Positions 20,156-30,760 are shown, numbered from the stretch's first letter. The stretch: DNA of 64,000 nt from an uncultured Bacteroidota bacterium (GCA_902515395.1 CABXUL010000006.1:1-64000); one strand, 5' to 3'. Made by a program: numbers and translations. Notes: a model not told the origin generated them from the letters alone.

Positions 20156-21349
20156 ATGCCAAAAATATCTAAGAAAGCAAAAGAACTTCCTTCCTCTCCA
20201 ATAAGGAAATTAGTCACCCATGCAGATTATGCAAAGTCACGTGGAGTAGAAATATTACACCTTAATATTGGACAGCCTGATATTGAAGCGCCTGCTGAGG
20301 CTATGGATATTATTCGTCATCACGATTTTAAACTCCTACCTTATGGATCTTCTCAAGGCTCATTATCATACCGTAAGAAACTTTGTGCATATTATGAGCA
20401 ACATAGTATCTCAATTGATCCGGATGATATTATGGTCACGACAGGTGCAAGTGAGGCACTTTCGTTTACCTTAAATGTAATTTGTGATGCTGGAGATGAA
20501 ATTATTATTCCAGAACCATTTTACGCGAATTACAATGGCTTTGCTGCATCCTCAAGTGTGGAGGTAATTCCAGTAGTCTCTTATTTTGACAATAAATTTG
20601 AGTTGCCTCCAGTGGAGGATTTAAAAAAAAAGATAACTAATAAAACCAGAGCAATACTAATTTGTAATCCGAGCAACCCCACTGGATATTTATACACTGA
20701 AATCGAAATAAATGCTCTATTAGACTTGGCAGTTGAAAAAGATATTTTTATCATTGTTGATGAAGTTTATCGAGAATTTATTTACACGAATTCGCCTCAT
20801 TACTCTGTACTTCAAAATGAAAAAGGGAGTGAACACGCGGTTATGATTGATTCTGTATCAAAGCGCTATAGTCTTTGCGGAGCTAGAGTAGGATGCATGA
20901 TTTCAAAAAATAAGCGATTTATGTCAACTGCCTTAAAATTTGCACATCTTAGATTATCTCCTCCTGCCCTAGCTTTAATGGCAAGTGAAGCGGCTATCAC
21001 TGCTCCAAACTCCTACTTAGAGAAGGTCAAAAAAGAATATACCATTCGTAGAAAAGTTACCATTGAAGCCCTTGAAAAAATTAAGGATGTTAAAGTTTCT
21101 TCGCCTATGGGTGCCTTTTATTGCATTGCCAAACTCCCTGTAAAAAGTGCTGAAGATTTTTCCAGATTTCTACTTACTGACTTTCAGGACAATGGGCAAA
21201 CCGTCATGCTTGCCCCTGCAGCTGGGTTCTATTCATCCCCAGAATTTGGGAAAAACCAAGTTAGGTTGGCTTTTGTTTTAGAATCTAATAAGCTAATACG
21301 TGCTGCTAAAATTATAGAAAAAGCATTAATTGCCTACAATAATTCCTAG
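20156..21349 (+). CDS. PLP-dependent aminotransferase (class I/II)
   Basis: LNIGQPDIEAP, CNPSNPTGYLYT, SVSKRYSLCGARVGCM (PLP lysine). Confidence 0.92.
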   Translation: MPKISKKAKELPSSPIRKLVTHADYAKSRGVEILHLNIGQPDIEAPAEAMDIIRHHDFKLLPYGSSQGSLSYRKKLCAYYEQHSISIDPDDIMVTTGASEALSFTLNVICDAGDEIIIPEPFYANYNGFAASSSVEVIPVVSYFDNKFELPPVEDLKKKITNKTRAILICNPSNPTGYLYTEIEINALLDLAVEKDIFIIVDEVYREFIYTNSPHYSVLQNEKGSEHAVMIDSVSKRYSLCGARVGCMISKNKRFMSTALKFAHLRLSPPALALMASEAAITAPNSYLEKVKKEYTIRRKVTIEALEKIKDVKVSSPMGAFYCIAKLPVKSAEDFSRFLLTDFQDNGQTVMLAPAAGFYSSPEFGKNQVRLAFVLESNKLIRAAKIIEKALIAYNNS

Positions 21350-21368
21350 GCAATTTTTATATTAGAGA

Positions 21369-22379
21369 ATGGATTTAAATTTCCAAAAAAACTTTTCCCT
21401 TAGACCCTACAACACTTTCGGAATAAACGTCCAATCAAAACAGTTTATAGGCGCAAAAACTACTGAGGAACTACAATATATTATCCGTCAAAAAAAGGAT
21501 GAAAAAATCCTTATAATAGGCGGTGGCAGTAACCTTTTACTTACTAAAGATTTTGAAGGGCTTACGCTGAGAATTGAATCCCGTGGAATTGAAATCATAA
21601 GAGAAGACGAGGAATCAGTTACTGTTAAAGTAGCCGCAGGAGAAAACTGGCACGAATTTGTACTTTGGTGCTTGGAAAATAATTTAGGTGGTGTAGAAAA
21701 CCTAGCTTTAATCCCTGGAAGTGTTGGAGCAGCACCCATTCAGAATATTGGCGCTTACGGCGCAGAACTTAAATACGTTTTTTCCAGTTGTGAAGCTATT
21801 TCAGTAAGCAACGGAGAAATGAAAACTTTTAGCAAAGCAGACTGTCAATTTAGATATAGAAGTTCCATTTTTAAAAACGAGCTAAAAGGGCGGTATATCA
21901 TTACATCAGTGAATTTATTACTTAATAAGGCACCCCATTCAATAAATGACTCTTATAAGGGCCTAATCGAAAAAATGGAAGGAAAAAATAAAACCATTCA
22001 AAACATTGCCAATGCTGTTATAGCTATTCGTTCAGAAAAACTTCCCAATCCTGAGAAAATTGGTAATAGTGGTAGCTTCTTTAAAAATCCCGTCATCCCA
22101 GTTAGTCAATTTAAATCACTACAAAAACAATACACCAATATGCCGTATTATCCAGATTCTAATGGGAAAATAAAAGTCCCCGCTGCCTGGATGATTGATG
22201 TCCTTGGACTTAAAGGTTTTAGAAATGGAGATGCTGGAGTACACGAAAATCAACCCTTAGTTTTAGTCAATTATGGTAACGCCAGTGGAAAAGCAATTAA
22301 AGCTTTGGCAGAAAAAATTCAATCTAAAGTTGCTGAAAAGTTTGGTATAAACTTAACCACTGAAGTCAATATCATTTAA
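21369..22379 (+). CDS. murB: UDP-N-acetylmuramate dehydrogenase
   Basis: IIGGGSNLLLTKDFEG, LALIPGSVGAAPIQNIGAYGAEL, GNSGSFFKNP. Confidence 0.96.
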   Translation: MDLNFQKNFSLRPYNTFGINVQSKQFIGAKTTEELQYIIRQKKDEKILIIGGGSNLLLTKDFEGLTLRIESRGIEIIREDEESVTVKVAAGENWHEFVLWCLENNLGGVENLALIPGSVGAAPIQNIGAYGAELKYVFSSCEAISVSNGEMKTFSKADCQFRYRSSIFKNELKGRYIITSVNLLLNKAPHSINDSYKGLIEKMEGKNKTIQNIANAVIAIRSEKLPNPEKIGNSGSFFKNPVIPVSQFKSLQKQYTNMPYYPDSNGKIKVPAAWMIDVLGLKGFRNGDAGVHENQPLVLVNYGNASGKAIKALAEKIQSKVAEKFGINLTTEVNII

Positions 22380-22380
22380 A

Positions 22381-22833
22381 CTACTCGCGCTTTTTAGAAT
22401 CAATAAATATTGTGACGGGACCGTCATTAACCATACTCACTTTCATGTCTGCTCCAAAAACCCCCTTAGATACTTGTTTACCTAATCCTTTCTCTGCCAT
22501 TGCTAAAAAGTATTCATAAAGTGGAATAGCAGTCTCATGTTTAGCAGCGCGAATATAAGATGGACGATTGCCCTTTTTTGTTGAGGCCATTAAAGTAAAC
22601 TGACTAATCACCAATAAATCACCTGCCTCTTGCAGCAAACAACGATTCATTACCCCATCAATATCATTAAAAATCCTCATATTTAATAACTTATTAACCA
22701 GCCAAATTACATCTGTCTTGTCGTCATCGCATTCAATCCCCAAAAGCACCAATAAGCCATTACCTATACTGTCGACCAAGTTATCTTCTATTTTTACGGT
22801 TGCAGCTGAAACCTTTTGAATTACTAATCTCAT
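22381..22833 (-). CDS. dtd: D-aminoacyl-tRNA deacylase
   Basis: MRLVIQKVSAATVKIEDN, LVISQFTLMASTKKGNRPSY, NDGPVTIFIDSK. Confidence 0.96.
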   Translation of the reverse strand: MRLVIQKVSAATVKIEDNLVDSIGNGLLVLLGIECDDDKTDVIWLVNKLLNMRIFNDIDGVMNRCLLQEAGDLLVISQFTLMASTKKGNRPSYIRAAKHETAIPLYEYFLAMAEKGLGKQVSKGVFGADMKVSMVNDGPVTIFIDSKKRE

Positions 22834-22835
22834 TT

Positions 22836-23759
22836 TTATCGGTAGAGTGAATCCTCCTCTAAAAGTTGTAAATAGGATTTATATCGACTGTGAGCGATTT
22901 CCCCTTTCTCAATGGCTTCTTTTATTGCACAATTGGGTTCAGTAGTGTGCATGCAATTATTAAACTTACAACCACCTTTTAGCATAGCAAACTCTATAAA
23001 ATAGCATGATAATTCCTTTGGTTTAATACCCACTATGCCAAAACCTTTTATTCCTGGTGTATCAATAATCCTCGATGCACCTAGATCAAACATCTCAGCA
23101 AAAGTTGTGGTGTGTTGACCCTGTTGATTTTGTTTTGATACCATTCCAGTTTTGAGTTTCAAACCTGGAGAAAGTGCATTAACTAAAGTAGATTTACCAA
23201 CCCCACTGTGGCCACAGAACATGCTCACTTTCCCTTTCATTTTGGAATCAATTATATCTAGGGTTTTTGAATCCGTTGCTACCACTTCGTGGCAATCATA
23301 ACCAATTTTTTGGTAAACCCCCTTTAAATTCGTCATTGCATTTAACTCCTCTTTATTGTAGATATCAATCTTATTGAACAGTAACACGACATTGATTTCG
23401 TAGGCTTGGGCAGTCAACAAAAAACGATCGATAAAAGCTGGGAAAGTCTGTGGAGTTTTTAGGGTAATCATCAAAAAAACCTGGTCTATATTAGCAGCAA
23501 TTATATGAATTTGTTTGGAGAGGTTAACAGATTTCCTGACAATATAATTTTGACGAGTTTCTATTGATTTAATTATGCCTACTGCATCTTTTTTGGGTTC
23601 AATAACAAAGGAAACCTTATCGCCAACTGCCAATGGATTCGTACTTTTAATACCTTTAATTCTGAATTTACCCTTTATTCTACAGTCATAAAATTGACCC
23701 TCAGATTTTATACGGTGAATGCTACCAGTAGTACAATAAACAATCCCTTTTTTTATCAT
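22836..23759 (-). CDS. rsgA: Ribosome small subunit-dependent GTPase A
   Basis: Circularly permuted GTPase: LLFNKIDIY, CGHSGVGKSTLVNAL, RIIDTPGIKGFGI. Start MIKKGIVYCTTGSIHRI (cat at 23757-23759); the longer ORF overlaps gpmI. Confidence 0.93.
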   Translation of the reverse strand: MIKKGIVYCTTGSIHRIKSEGQFYDCRIKGKFRIKGIKSTNPLAVGDKVSFVIEPKKDAVGIIKSIETRQNYIVRKSVNLSKQIHIIAANIDQVFLMITLKTPQTFPAFIDRFLLTAQAYEINVVLLFNKIDIYNKEELNAMTNLKGVYQKIGYDCHEVVATDSKTLDIIDSKMKGKVSMFCGHSGVGKSTLVNALSPGLKLKTGMVSKQNQQGQHTTTFAEMFDLGASRIIDTPGIKGFGIVGIKPKELSCYFIEFAMLKGGCKFNNCMHTTEPNCAIKEAIEKGEIAHSRYKSYLQLLEEDSLYR

Positions 23760-23844
23760 CAATACAAAGTAACAACAAAAATTTTTTCTGTATTCATAAA
23801 GATCGCAGCCTTTAGTAATTACTATCTTTGTAATAAAATTTCTC

Positions 23845-25362
23845 ATGGCTAAGAAAGTTATTTTAATGATTTTGGATGGTTGGGGTTTTGCTCCCAATCC
23901 CAAGGTTTCTGCTGTTGATCTTGCCAAAACTCCAGTTATGGATGATCTCTCTAAAAAATACGCGTATGCAGAATTATTAACTGATGGAGAAAATGTCGGA
24001 TTACCCAATGGTCAAATGGGAAATAGTGAGGTAGGGCACATGAATCTGGGTGCTGGAAGAATTGTTTATCAAGACTTGGTTAAAATTTCCAAAGCCATTG
24101 AAGATAAAAGTATTGAGAAAAATAAGGTCCTTAAAGAAGCCTTTAACCATGCCAAGAAAGCAGGTAAAAAAGTGCATTTCCTGGGATTGCTTTCTGACGG
24201 TGGAGTTCACTCCCATCTTGATCACCTTGAAGCACTATTGGAAATGTGTGCAAAATTTGATTGCCCTAATGTTTTTGTTCATGGATTTACTGACGGACGA
24301 GATGTAGACCCTAAGTCTGGAAAAGGTTATATTGAGAGATTAGAGAAAAAACTCAACGCTACTGGCGGTAAATTAGCTTCCATTACAGGACGATATTATG
24401 CCATGGATAGGGATAAAAGATGGGAACGTATCAAAAAAGCATATGATGCACTTATATATGGAAAAGGGACACCAACAAAAGATTTTAAACAGCAGATTCA
24501 ATCAAGTTATGACCAAGGAGTCACGGATGAATTTATTGAACCAATGATTGCTGTGAATGAAAAAAACCTACCGATCACAAAAATCAATTCGGGAGACGTA
24601 ATCGTGTTTTTTAACTATCGAACAGACCGAGGTCGTCAACTGACTGAGGCCCTCTCTCAGGTGGCCTTCCCTAAAAATGAAATGGTCCCGCTTGATTTAC
24701 ACTTTGTAACCTTAACAAATTATAACAAAACTTTTAAAAAGGTAAATGTAGTTTTTGAAAAAGACAACTTAAAAGATACCCTTGGGGAAACTCTTGCCAG
24801 AGCAGGAAAATCTCAGATACGAATTGCTGAAACAGAAAAATATCCTCACGTAACTTTTTTTTTTAACGGTGGCAGGGAAAAACCTTTTAATGGTGAATCA
24901 CGAATTATGTGCCCCTCACCAAAAGTATCAACTTATGACCTCCAACCGGAAATGAGTGCCTTTGATGTTCGTGATTCAATTATACCAAGGATCGAAAACG
25001 ATACTCCGGATTTTATCTGTTTAAATTTCGCCAATCCAGATATGGTAGGACATACTGGAGACCTTAATGCTGCTATAAAAGCATGTGAAACTGTTGATCA
25101 TTGTGCAGGAAATATTATAGAAGCTGCGCTAAAGCAGAATTATAAAATCATCATTATTTCCGATCATGGAAACTGTGAAACTATGATCAATGAGGACGGC
25201 TCACCAAATACTGCCCATACGACCAATCCGGTACCTATAATTTTAGTAGACAAAGACTTTACAACCATAAATAACGGGGTACTCGGAGATATTGCCCCTA
25301 CTATCCTAAAGCTGATGTCAGTTGATATTCCTAAATCGATGACAGGTAATCCTTTAGTCTAA
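23845..25362 (+). CDS. gpmI: 2,3-bisphosphoglycerate-independent phosphoglycerate mutase
   Basis: MILDGWGFAPNPKVSAV, GQMGNSEVGHMNLGAGR, HGFTDGRDVDPKSG, GRYYAMDRDKRWER. Confidence 0.98.
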   Translation: MAKKVILMILDGWGFAPNPKVSAVDLAKTPVMDDLSKKYAYAELLTDGENVGLPNGQMGNSEVGHMNLGAGRIVYQDLVKISKAIEDKSIEKNKVLKEAFNHAKKAGKKVHFLGLLSDGGVHSHLDHLEALLEMCAKFDCPNVFVHGFTDGRDVDPKSGKGYIERLEKKLNATGGKLASITGRYYAMDRDKRWERIKKAYDALIYGKGTPTKDFKQQIQSSYDQGVTDEFIEPMIAVNEKNLPITKINSGDVIVFFNYRTDRGRQLTEALSQVAFPKNEMVPLDLHFVTLTNYNKTFKKVNVVFEKDNLKDTLGETLARAGKSQIRIAETEKYPHVTFFFNGGREKPFNGESRIMCPSPKVSTYDLQPEMSAFDVRDSIIPRIENDTPDFICLNFANPDMVGHTGDLNAAIKACETVDHCAGNIIEAALKQNYKIIIISDHGNCETMINEDGSPNTAHTTNPVPIILVDKDFTTINNGVLGDIAPTILKLMSVDIPKSMTGNPLV

Positions 25363-25390
25363 AAAACAGAGATTCCAAAACTTATTCAAA

Positions 25391-25933
25391 ATGAAAAAAA
25401 TACTTTTTTTAAGTTACATTATAATTATAGCTTGCAATTCCAAATCTAAACAATTGCCATTAGAAGTTAATGAGGTTAAGTCTACAAGTGGAGAAATCAT
25501 ACTTTTGGGGGAAATCAATCTGGCTAATCTGCAAACTTCCAGTGTCACTCCTTGGTTTAATGATGAGTTTGATCGGGTAAGTATCAACTTCAATAAGGCA
25601 AAGGACCTTAAACCCTTTACTAAAGGACTAAAAATTTTGGTATTTATGGGAACTTGGTGTGATGACAGTCATCGAGAACTCCCACCGTTTTTTAAAATGC
25701 TTTTGGCTATGAATTTTGATCAAAAACATTTAAAAATATTTGCGATGTCTGAGGAAAAAAGTACCCCTTCTAATTTTGAACAAGGATTCGAAATTAACAA
25801 TATCCCCACCATTATTTTTTTTAAAAATGGGAAGGAAATCAATAGATTTGTAGAATTTCCAGTTGAAACCCTTGAATCAGATATTCAAAAAATTATTTCG
25901 GGAGCTACATATATAAATTCATATGCCTTATAA
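25391..25933 (+). CDS. Thioredoxin family protein (lipoprotein-like N-terminus)
   Basis: MKKILFLSYIIIIACNSK lipobox-like; LVFMGTWCDDSHRELPPFFKML thioredoxin-fold with a WCDDS active-site variant; NNIPTIIFFKNGKEI. Confidence 0.75.
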   Translation: MKKILFLSYIIIIACNSKSKQLPLEVNEVKSTSGEIILLGEINLANLQTSSVTPWFNDEFDRVSINFNKAKDLKPFTKGLKILVFMGTWCDDSHRELPPFFKMLLAMNFDQKHLKIFAMSEEKSTPSNFEQGFEINNIPTIIFFKNGKEINRFVEFPVETLESDIQKIISGATYINSYAL

Positions 25934-26752
25934 ATGGTAAAAATTAAAAGTCCAGAGGAAATCGAATTGATACGCGAAAGTGCTCAGATTGTCTCCAAAA
26001 CTTTGGGGATGCTTGCTAAAGCGATTCAACCCGGGGTAACCACAATAAAATTGGATAAACTTGCAGAGGAATTTATTCACGACCACGGCGCTAAGCCAGG
26101 TTTTTTAGGTTTGTATGATTTTCCAAATACCCTCTGTGTTAGCCCTAACGAGCAGGTAGTACACGGTATTCCTAATGACTCCCCACTTAAAGAAGGCGAC
26201 ATATTATCAGTAGATTGTGGGGCATTAAAAAATGGATTTTATGGAGATCATGCCTACACTTTTGAGGTTGGTGAGGTTGACCCAGCGGTAAAAAAATTAT
26301 TGGAGGTAACAAAAGCATCATTATATATAGGGATAGCCCAGTTTCGACAAAAAAATAGAGTAGGTGATTTGAGCCATGCAATACAAAGCTATACTGAATC
26401 TTTTGGCTATGGAGTAGTTCGTGAATTAGTCGGACACGGATTGGGGAGGAAAATGCACGAATCACCAGAGATTCCTAATTACGGAAAAAAAGGACATGGA
26501 AAAAAGTTTGTTAATGGAATGGTAATTGCCATTGAACCCATGACCAATAAGGGTACCAAGGATATCAAACAGCTAAAAGATGGATGGACCATCAAAACAG
26601 CAGATGGAAAGCCAAGTGCACATTTTGAACACAATGTTGCCTTAATCAATGGAAAACCTGAACTATTATCTACTTTTGATTATATCTATGAGGCATTGGA
26701 AATTGTCTCCAATGAGGAAAATCCATTCAGAAAAAGTAGTCTCAAGTCATGA
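25934..26752 (+). CDS. map: Type I methionyl aminopeptidase
   Basis: PNEQVVHGIPNDSPLKEGDILSVDCGALKNGFYGDHAYTF, ELVGHGLGRKMHESPEIPNYG. Confidence 0.96.
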   Translation: MVKIKSPEEIELIRESAQIVSKTLGMLAKAIQPGVTTIKLDKLAEEFIHDHGAKPGFLGLYDFPNTLCVSPNEQVVHGIPNDSPLKEGDILSVDCGALKNGFYGDHAYTFEVGEVDPAVKKLLEVTKASLYIGIAQFRQKNRVGDLSHAIQSYTESFGYGVVRELVGHGLGRKMHESPEIPNYGKKGHGKKFVNGMVIAIEPMTNKGTKDIKQLKDGWTIKTADGKPSAHFEHNVALINGKPELLSTFDYIYEALEIVSNEENPFRKSSLKS

Positions 26753-27507
26753 GATGGGTATTAAATACTTTTCACCGTCCTTTTTTGATAAGGATCAGCC
26801 TTATCTTCCAACCTCTATTACGTTGGTACTTTAGCGGGAGTAAATTTGAAGACCCAATAGATGGATCAAAGTATAGAAAATTTTTACCTTATGGCTACGG
26901 TGAAGAATTGCGTCAAAACGCCCTTTGCCCTGGCACTCTTTCACTGGAAAGGCACCGACTGCTATGGCTCTATTTGAGTAAAGAAACCAATTTTCTTAAC
27001 CAGCCTCTTAAGGTTTTACACCTAGCTCCAGAGCAGGTTTTTTACCGTCTTTTTAAAAAATTTGATCATTGGGATTATACAACTACTGACTTATATTCTC
27101 CATTGGCTGAAGTAAAAGCGGATATTTGTAAGCTACCATTTGAGAGCAACATATATGACCTTGTTTTCTGTAATCATGTCTTAGAGCATGTCCCAGAGGA
27201 TCAAAAAGCTATGTCAGAATTACATCGCGTACTAAAAAAAGGAGGAACACTAATTGCTCAAGTCCCCATCAAAGAAGATAGGCTAAAAACTTTTGAGAAT
27301 TGGAGTATAACATCAACAGATGAACGCGCTAAAGTCTTTGGTCAATACGACCATGTTAGAATTTATGGTCAAGATTATTATTCTAGGTTGGAAAAAGTTG
27401 GTTTTAAGACCAAAGCATTTGACTTGATTTCAAAACTTAAACCAGCGGAAATAATATATTTTGGTCTTAAAAAAGAAAAAATACCAGTAGCAGTAAAAAA
27501 TCATTAA
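26749..27507 (+). CDS. Class I SAM-dependent methyltransferase
   Basis: VLHLAPEQVFYRLF..YTTTDLYSPLAEVKADICKLPFESNIYDLVFCNHVLEHVPEDQKAMSELHRVLKKGGTLIAQVP. Confidence 0.88.
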   Translation: MRWVLNTFHRPFLIRISLIFQPLLRWYFSGSKFEDPIDGSKYRKFLPYGYGEELRQNALCPGTLSLERHRLLWLYLSKETNFLNQPLKVLHLAPEQVFYRLFKKFDHWDYTTTDLYSPLAEVKADICKLPFESNIYDLVFCNHVLEHVPEDQKAMSELHRVLKKGGTLIAQVPIKEDRLKTFENWSITSTDERAKVFGQYDHVRIYGQDYYSRLEKVGFKTKAFDLISKLKPAEIIYFGLKKEKIPVAVKNH

Positions 27508-28523
27508 AAACCTTCAGAGGAAATTATTTTATTTTTTTCATTCTCGTTAACTATCCAAAGTGCTTCTAGTTCAGGGTCATTATCGATCAATTGTTTTCCC
27601 ATTTTAAAAGGCATAACCATAAGTGCTGTCGCCCAGGCATCTGCTGTCATACAGTCAGGTGCTTTAACTGAAGTACTCAGGATTTTTGAAGCAGTGCATA
27701 ATCCAGTAATGGGATTAATAGAGTGAACATAGCGCTCACCAGTATTGGGGTCAATACGGAATTTTCTATAATTTCCAGAACTGGCCAATGCCTGATTTTT
27801 TAAATATAAGGTTTGAATAAATTTCCTTTGGGACCCTTGTAAAGGGTCATCAATTGCGATTTTCCAGGGTTGATTTGTTTTAGGACTTTTTCCATAGGCT
27901 AAGATCTCCCCACCAATCTCCACCATATAATTTGAGTGCCCTAATTCTGACAAATAACGACCAATTATATCAACTACATAACCTTTTGCCAATGCATTAA
28001 AGTCGACATAAATGTCTGGGTGTTGCTTTTCAATTGTCCCGTTAGGTAAAAGTCTTATTTTTTCCCAACCAGTAAGTAACAACAAGCTATCTAATTGATA
28101 TCGATTTACTATACTTAAGGATTGCCCAGGACCAAAACCATATGCATTGACCAATGAACCCACGGTGGGGTCAAAATAACCAGATGTAGCTTTCCATAAA
28201 GCTGTAGCCTTTTTAAAAACCTTTCTAAAATGGTTATCTACAATTAGAAGAGTATCTCCTCTATTTATTTTAGAAATATCCGAATTAGGAAGGTAAGTAG
28301 AAAGAGATTTATTAAGGAGATATAATAGTGAATCTATTCCCTTTTGGACTTGTCTTTCAGGGATTTGAGAGGTGTATTTGATACTGTAAGTTGTCCCTAA
28401 GGCTAAGCCATCTAGTTTTTTTTCTGTGCTGGACGTTTCTTTGCAAGAAAGGATCAATAAAATGATCCACCATATACTACTCGATAATTTGAAGTCCGTC
28501 AAAATTAACTGCATATTTATCAC
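27504..28523 (-). CDS. apbE: FAD:protein FMN transferase (ApbE), lipoprotein
   Basis: GTTYSIKYTSQ, YVDFNALAKGYVVDIIGRYL, HSINPITGLCTASKILSTSVKAPDCMTADAWATALMVM. Confidence 0.93.
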   Translation of the reverse strand: MINMQLILTDFKLSSSIWWIILLILSCKETSSTEKKLDGLALGTTYSIKYTSQIPERQVQKGIDSLLYLLNKSLSTYLPNSDISKINRGDTLLIVDNHFRKVFKKATALWKATSGYFDPTVGSLVNAYGFGPGQSLSIVNRYQLDSLLLLTGWEKIRLLPNGTIEKQHPDIYVDFNALAKGYVVDIIGRYLSELGHSNYMVEIGGEILAYGKSPKTNQPWKIAIDDPLQGSQRKFIQTLYLKNQALASSGNYRKFRIDPNTGERYVHSINPITGLCTASKILSTSVKAPDCMTADAWATALMVMPFKMGKQLIDNDPELEALWIVNENEKNKIISSEGF

Positions 28524-28830
28524 TGTGGGTTAATGGTAAATCATAGTCCTTTGCATTAGCAAAACCGACACCTGCAAAGTATGTAGTTGCTTTATATTTT
28601 ATCCCGTGATCCTTTACTTCCTGAACTAGCTTAAAATTAAAATTTTTTGGGTTTTCAGGATATAAAGACCCACGAACAACAATAAAATGCAGCTTTTGGT
28701 TTTTAATACAAATAAATTGGGGATCTTTTTTGGGCTTAGAGTTTACTGCAAGAAACTCAAAGCCCTCCCTGGTTAGGAAATCACCAACTTCTTTCATTGC
28801 CAATTTATGAATATCTTCCGGGTGGAGCAT
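28477..28830 (-). CDS. Conserved small protein of unknown function between nqrF and apbE
   Basis: Start MLHPEDIHKLAMKEVGDFLTREGFEFLAVNSKPKKDPQFICIKNQKLHFIVVRGSLYPENPKNF (cat at 28828-28830); abuts the nqrF stop. Confidence 0.75.
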   Translation of the reverse strand: MLHPEDIHKLAMKEVGDFLTREGFEFLAVNSKPKKDPQFICIKNQKLHFIVVRGSLYPENPKNFNFKLVQEVKDHGIKYKATTYFAGVGFANAKDYDLPLTHSDKYAVNFDGLQIIE

Positions 28831-28831
28831 T

Positions 28832-30127
28832 TTATCCTCCGAAATCGTCAAAGCGAATATTCTCGGGTGGAATCCCAAAGTCGTCAGCCATCTTCTCTAT
28901 CGCTTGGTTCATTAGTGGAGGCCCACAAAAATAAACTTCAATGTCCTCAGGAGCCTCGTGATAATTAAGATAATTATCAATCACACACTGGTGAACAAAA
29001 CCTTTAAATCCGTCGCCTTCACCATCTAGACCATCTTTGACTTTCCAGTTGTCTTCATCCATAGGTTCGGAGAGTGCTACATAAAACTTAAAGTTTTTGA
29101 AATCTTTTTCTAATGCCCTAAAGTGATCTAGATAAAACAATTCTCTTTTAGATCGACCTCCATACCAAAAGGTAACCTTTCTTCCTGTTTTAAGTGTTCT
29201 GAATAATTCATAAAGGTGAGAACGCATGGGGGCCATTCCCGCTCCACCACCAACATATAGCATTTCAGCTTCGGAGTGATTAATAAAGAATTCTCCATAA
29301 GGACCAGAAATAGTTACCTTATCTCCTGCTTTTTTTGAAAAAATATAGGAAGAAGCGATTCCTGGATTGACATCCATCCAGTCATTTTTATTTCTATCCC
29401 ATGGAGGTGAGGCAATTCTTACGTTTAGCATGATCTCTCGTCCTTCAGCAGGGAAAGAGGCCATTGAATACGCTCTTTCAACTGATTCTGGGTTTTTCAT
29501 TACCAACGACCATAGGTTAAATTTGTCCCACTCCAATTTGAACTTATCTGGTTCACCAGGGTGCTCTTCAGGGTGAGCGCTGATATCTATTTCACTGTAT
29601 TTAACTTCACACTTCGGAATTTCAATCTGAATATAACCACCTGCCTCATAATCCATCGCTTCTGGAATCTCAACAACAAACTCCTTGATAAAGGAAGCAA
29701 CATTCCAGTTTCTTACAACTGTCGCTTCCCATTTTTTGATACCAAAAACCTCCTCTGGTACCTGAATGACCATATTTTGCTTCACTTTTACCTGACACCC
29801 TAAACGCCATCCTTCAGCAATTTCTTTTCTGGTAAAATGAGGTTCTTCAGTCGGTAAAATTTCACCGCCACCATCTAATACTTGGCACTTACATTGAATA
29901 CATGTTCCGCCTCCCCCACAAGCAGAGGGTAAAAATATTTTATTGTTCCCTAAGGTTGTTAGTAGTGTACTTCCAGAAGAAACCTCTACATCATTTTCTC
30001 CATTAATCATCAAACTCACTGGCCCTGAAGGCAACAATTTAGCCTTAGCACCTAAAAGCATACCCACTAACAAGAAAGTAACCGCTAAAAAAACAATAAT
30101 GCTCGCTACAACTACAGAATAATCCAT
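28832..30127 (-). CDS. nqrF: Na+-translocating NADH:quinone reductase subunit F
   Basis: 2Fe-2S site SACGGGGTCIQCKCQVL; FAD/NAD domain RAYSMASFP, YVGGGAGMAPMRSHL, YFCGPPLMNQA. Confidence 0.97.
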   Translation of the reverse strand: MDYSVVVASIIVFLAVTFLLVGMLLGAKAKLLPSGPVSLMINGENDVEVSSGSTLLTTLGNNKIFLPSACGGGGTCIQCKCQVLDGGGEILPTEEPHFTRKEIAEGWRLGCQVKVKQNMVIQVPEEVFGIKKWEATVVRNWNVASFIKEFVVEIPEAMDYEAGGYIQIEIPKCEVKYSEIDISAHPEEHPGEPDKFKLEWDKFNLWSLVMKNPESVERAYSMASFPAEGREIMLNVRIASPPWDRNKNDWMDVNPGIASSYIFSKKAGDKVTISGPYGEFFINHSEAEMLYVGGGAGMAPMRSHLYELFRTLKTGRKVTFWYGGRSKRELFYLDHFRALEKDFKNFKFYVALSEPMDEDNWKVKDGLDGEGDGFKGFVHQCVIDNYLNYHEAPEDIEVYFCGPPLMNQAIEKMADDFGIPPENIRFDDFGG

Positions 30128-30139
30128 CTATTAATATAT

Positions 30140-30757
30140 TTACAATTTAATACCCATAAAACTCATAAAACCCAATGCCATCAAACCCGTTATAATAAAA
30201 GTGATACCCAAACCTCTTAGAGGTGCTGGAACATTTGAATAAATTATCTTTTCTCTTATTGCTGCTATCGCTAAAATTGCCAACAACCAACCTACTCCAG
30301 ATCCCAATCCATATATTGCAGATTCTGCAAGGCCAGAAAAATCTTTTTGTTGCATGAACAGAGACCCTCCAAGAATTGCACAGTTTACTGCAATCAAGGG
30401 CAAGAAAATTCCAAGGGCGCCATATAGAGCAGGAGCAAATCTTTCTACAATCATCTCAACTAACTGAACCATTGAGGCAATAACTGCAATGAACATTATG
30501 AAACTCAAAAAGCTCAAGTCAATTTCGGTGTAAGAGGGATCCAGCCACTGCAGTGCTCCAGGCCGTAACAGGTATGTGTCAAGTAAAAAGTTAATCGGAA
30601 CCGTAATAGCCAATACAAAAATAACAGCAAAACCCAGACCAACAGCTGTTTTAACAGTTTTAGATACTGCTAAATATGAACACATACCCAAGAAATAGGC
30701 AAAGATCATATTCTCGATAAAAATACTTTTGACAAATAGGTTTAAATAGTTCTCCAC
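30140..30757 (-). CDS. nqrE: Na+-NQR subunit E
   Basis: Multi-[47 protein letters not shown]. Confidence 0.96.
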   Translation of the reverse strand: MENYLNLFVKSIFIENMIFAYFLGMCSYLAVSKTVKTAVGLGFAVIFVLAITVPINFLLDTYLLRPGALQWLDPSYTEIDLSFLSFIMFIAVIASMVQLVEMIVERFAPALYGALGIFLPLIAVNCAILGGSLFMQQKDFSGLAESAIYGLGSGVGWLLAILAIAAIREKIIYSNVPAPLRGLGITFIITGLMALGFMSFMGIKL

Positions 30758-30760
30758 AAT

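Noticed and set aside
23760-24008. N-terminal extension of the rsgA ORF (to 24008)
   Set aside because: It overlaps the conserved start of gpmI on the opposite strand and adds no RsgA homology; MIKKGIVYCTTG at 23759 is the natural start.
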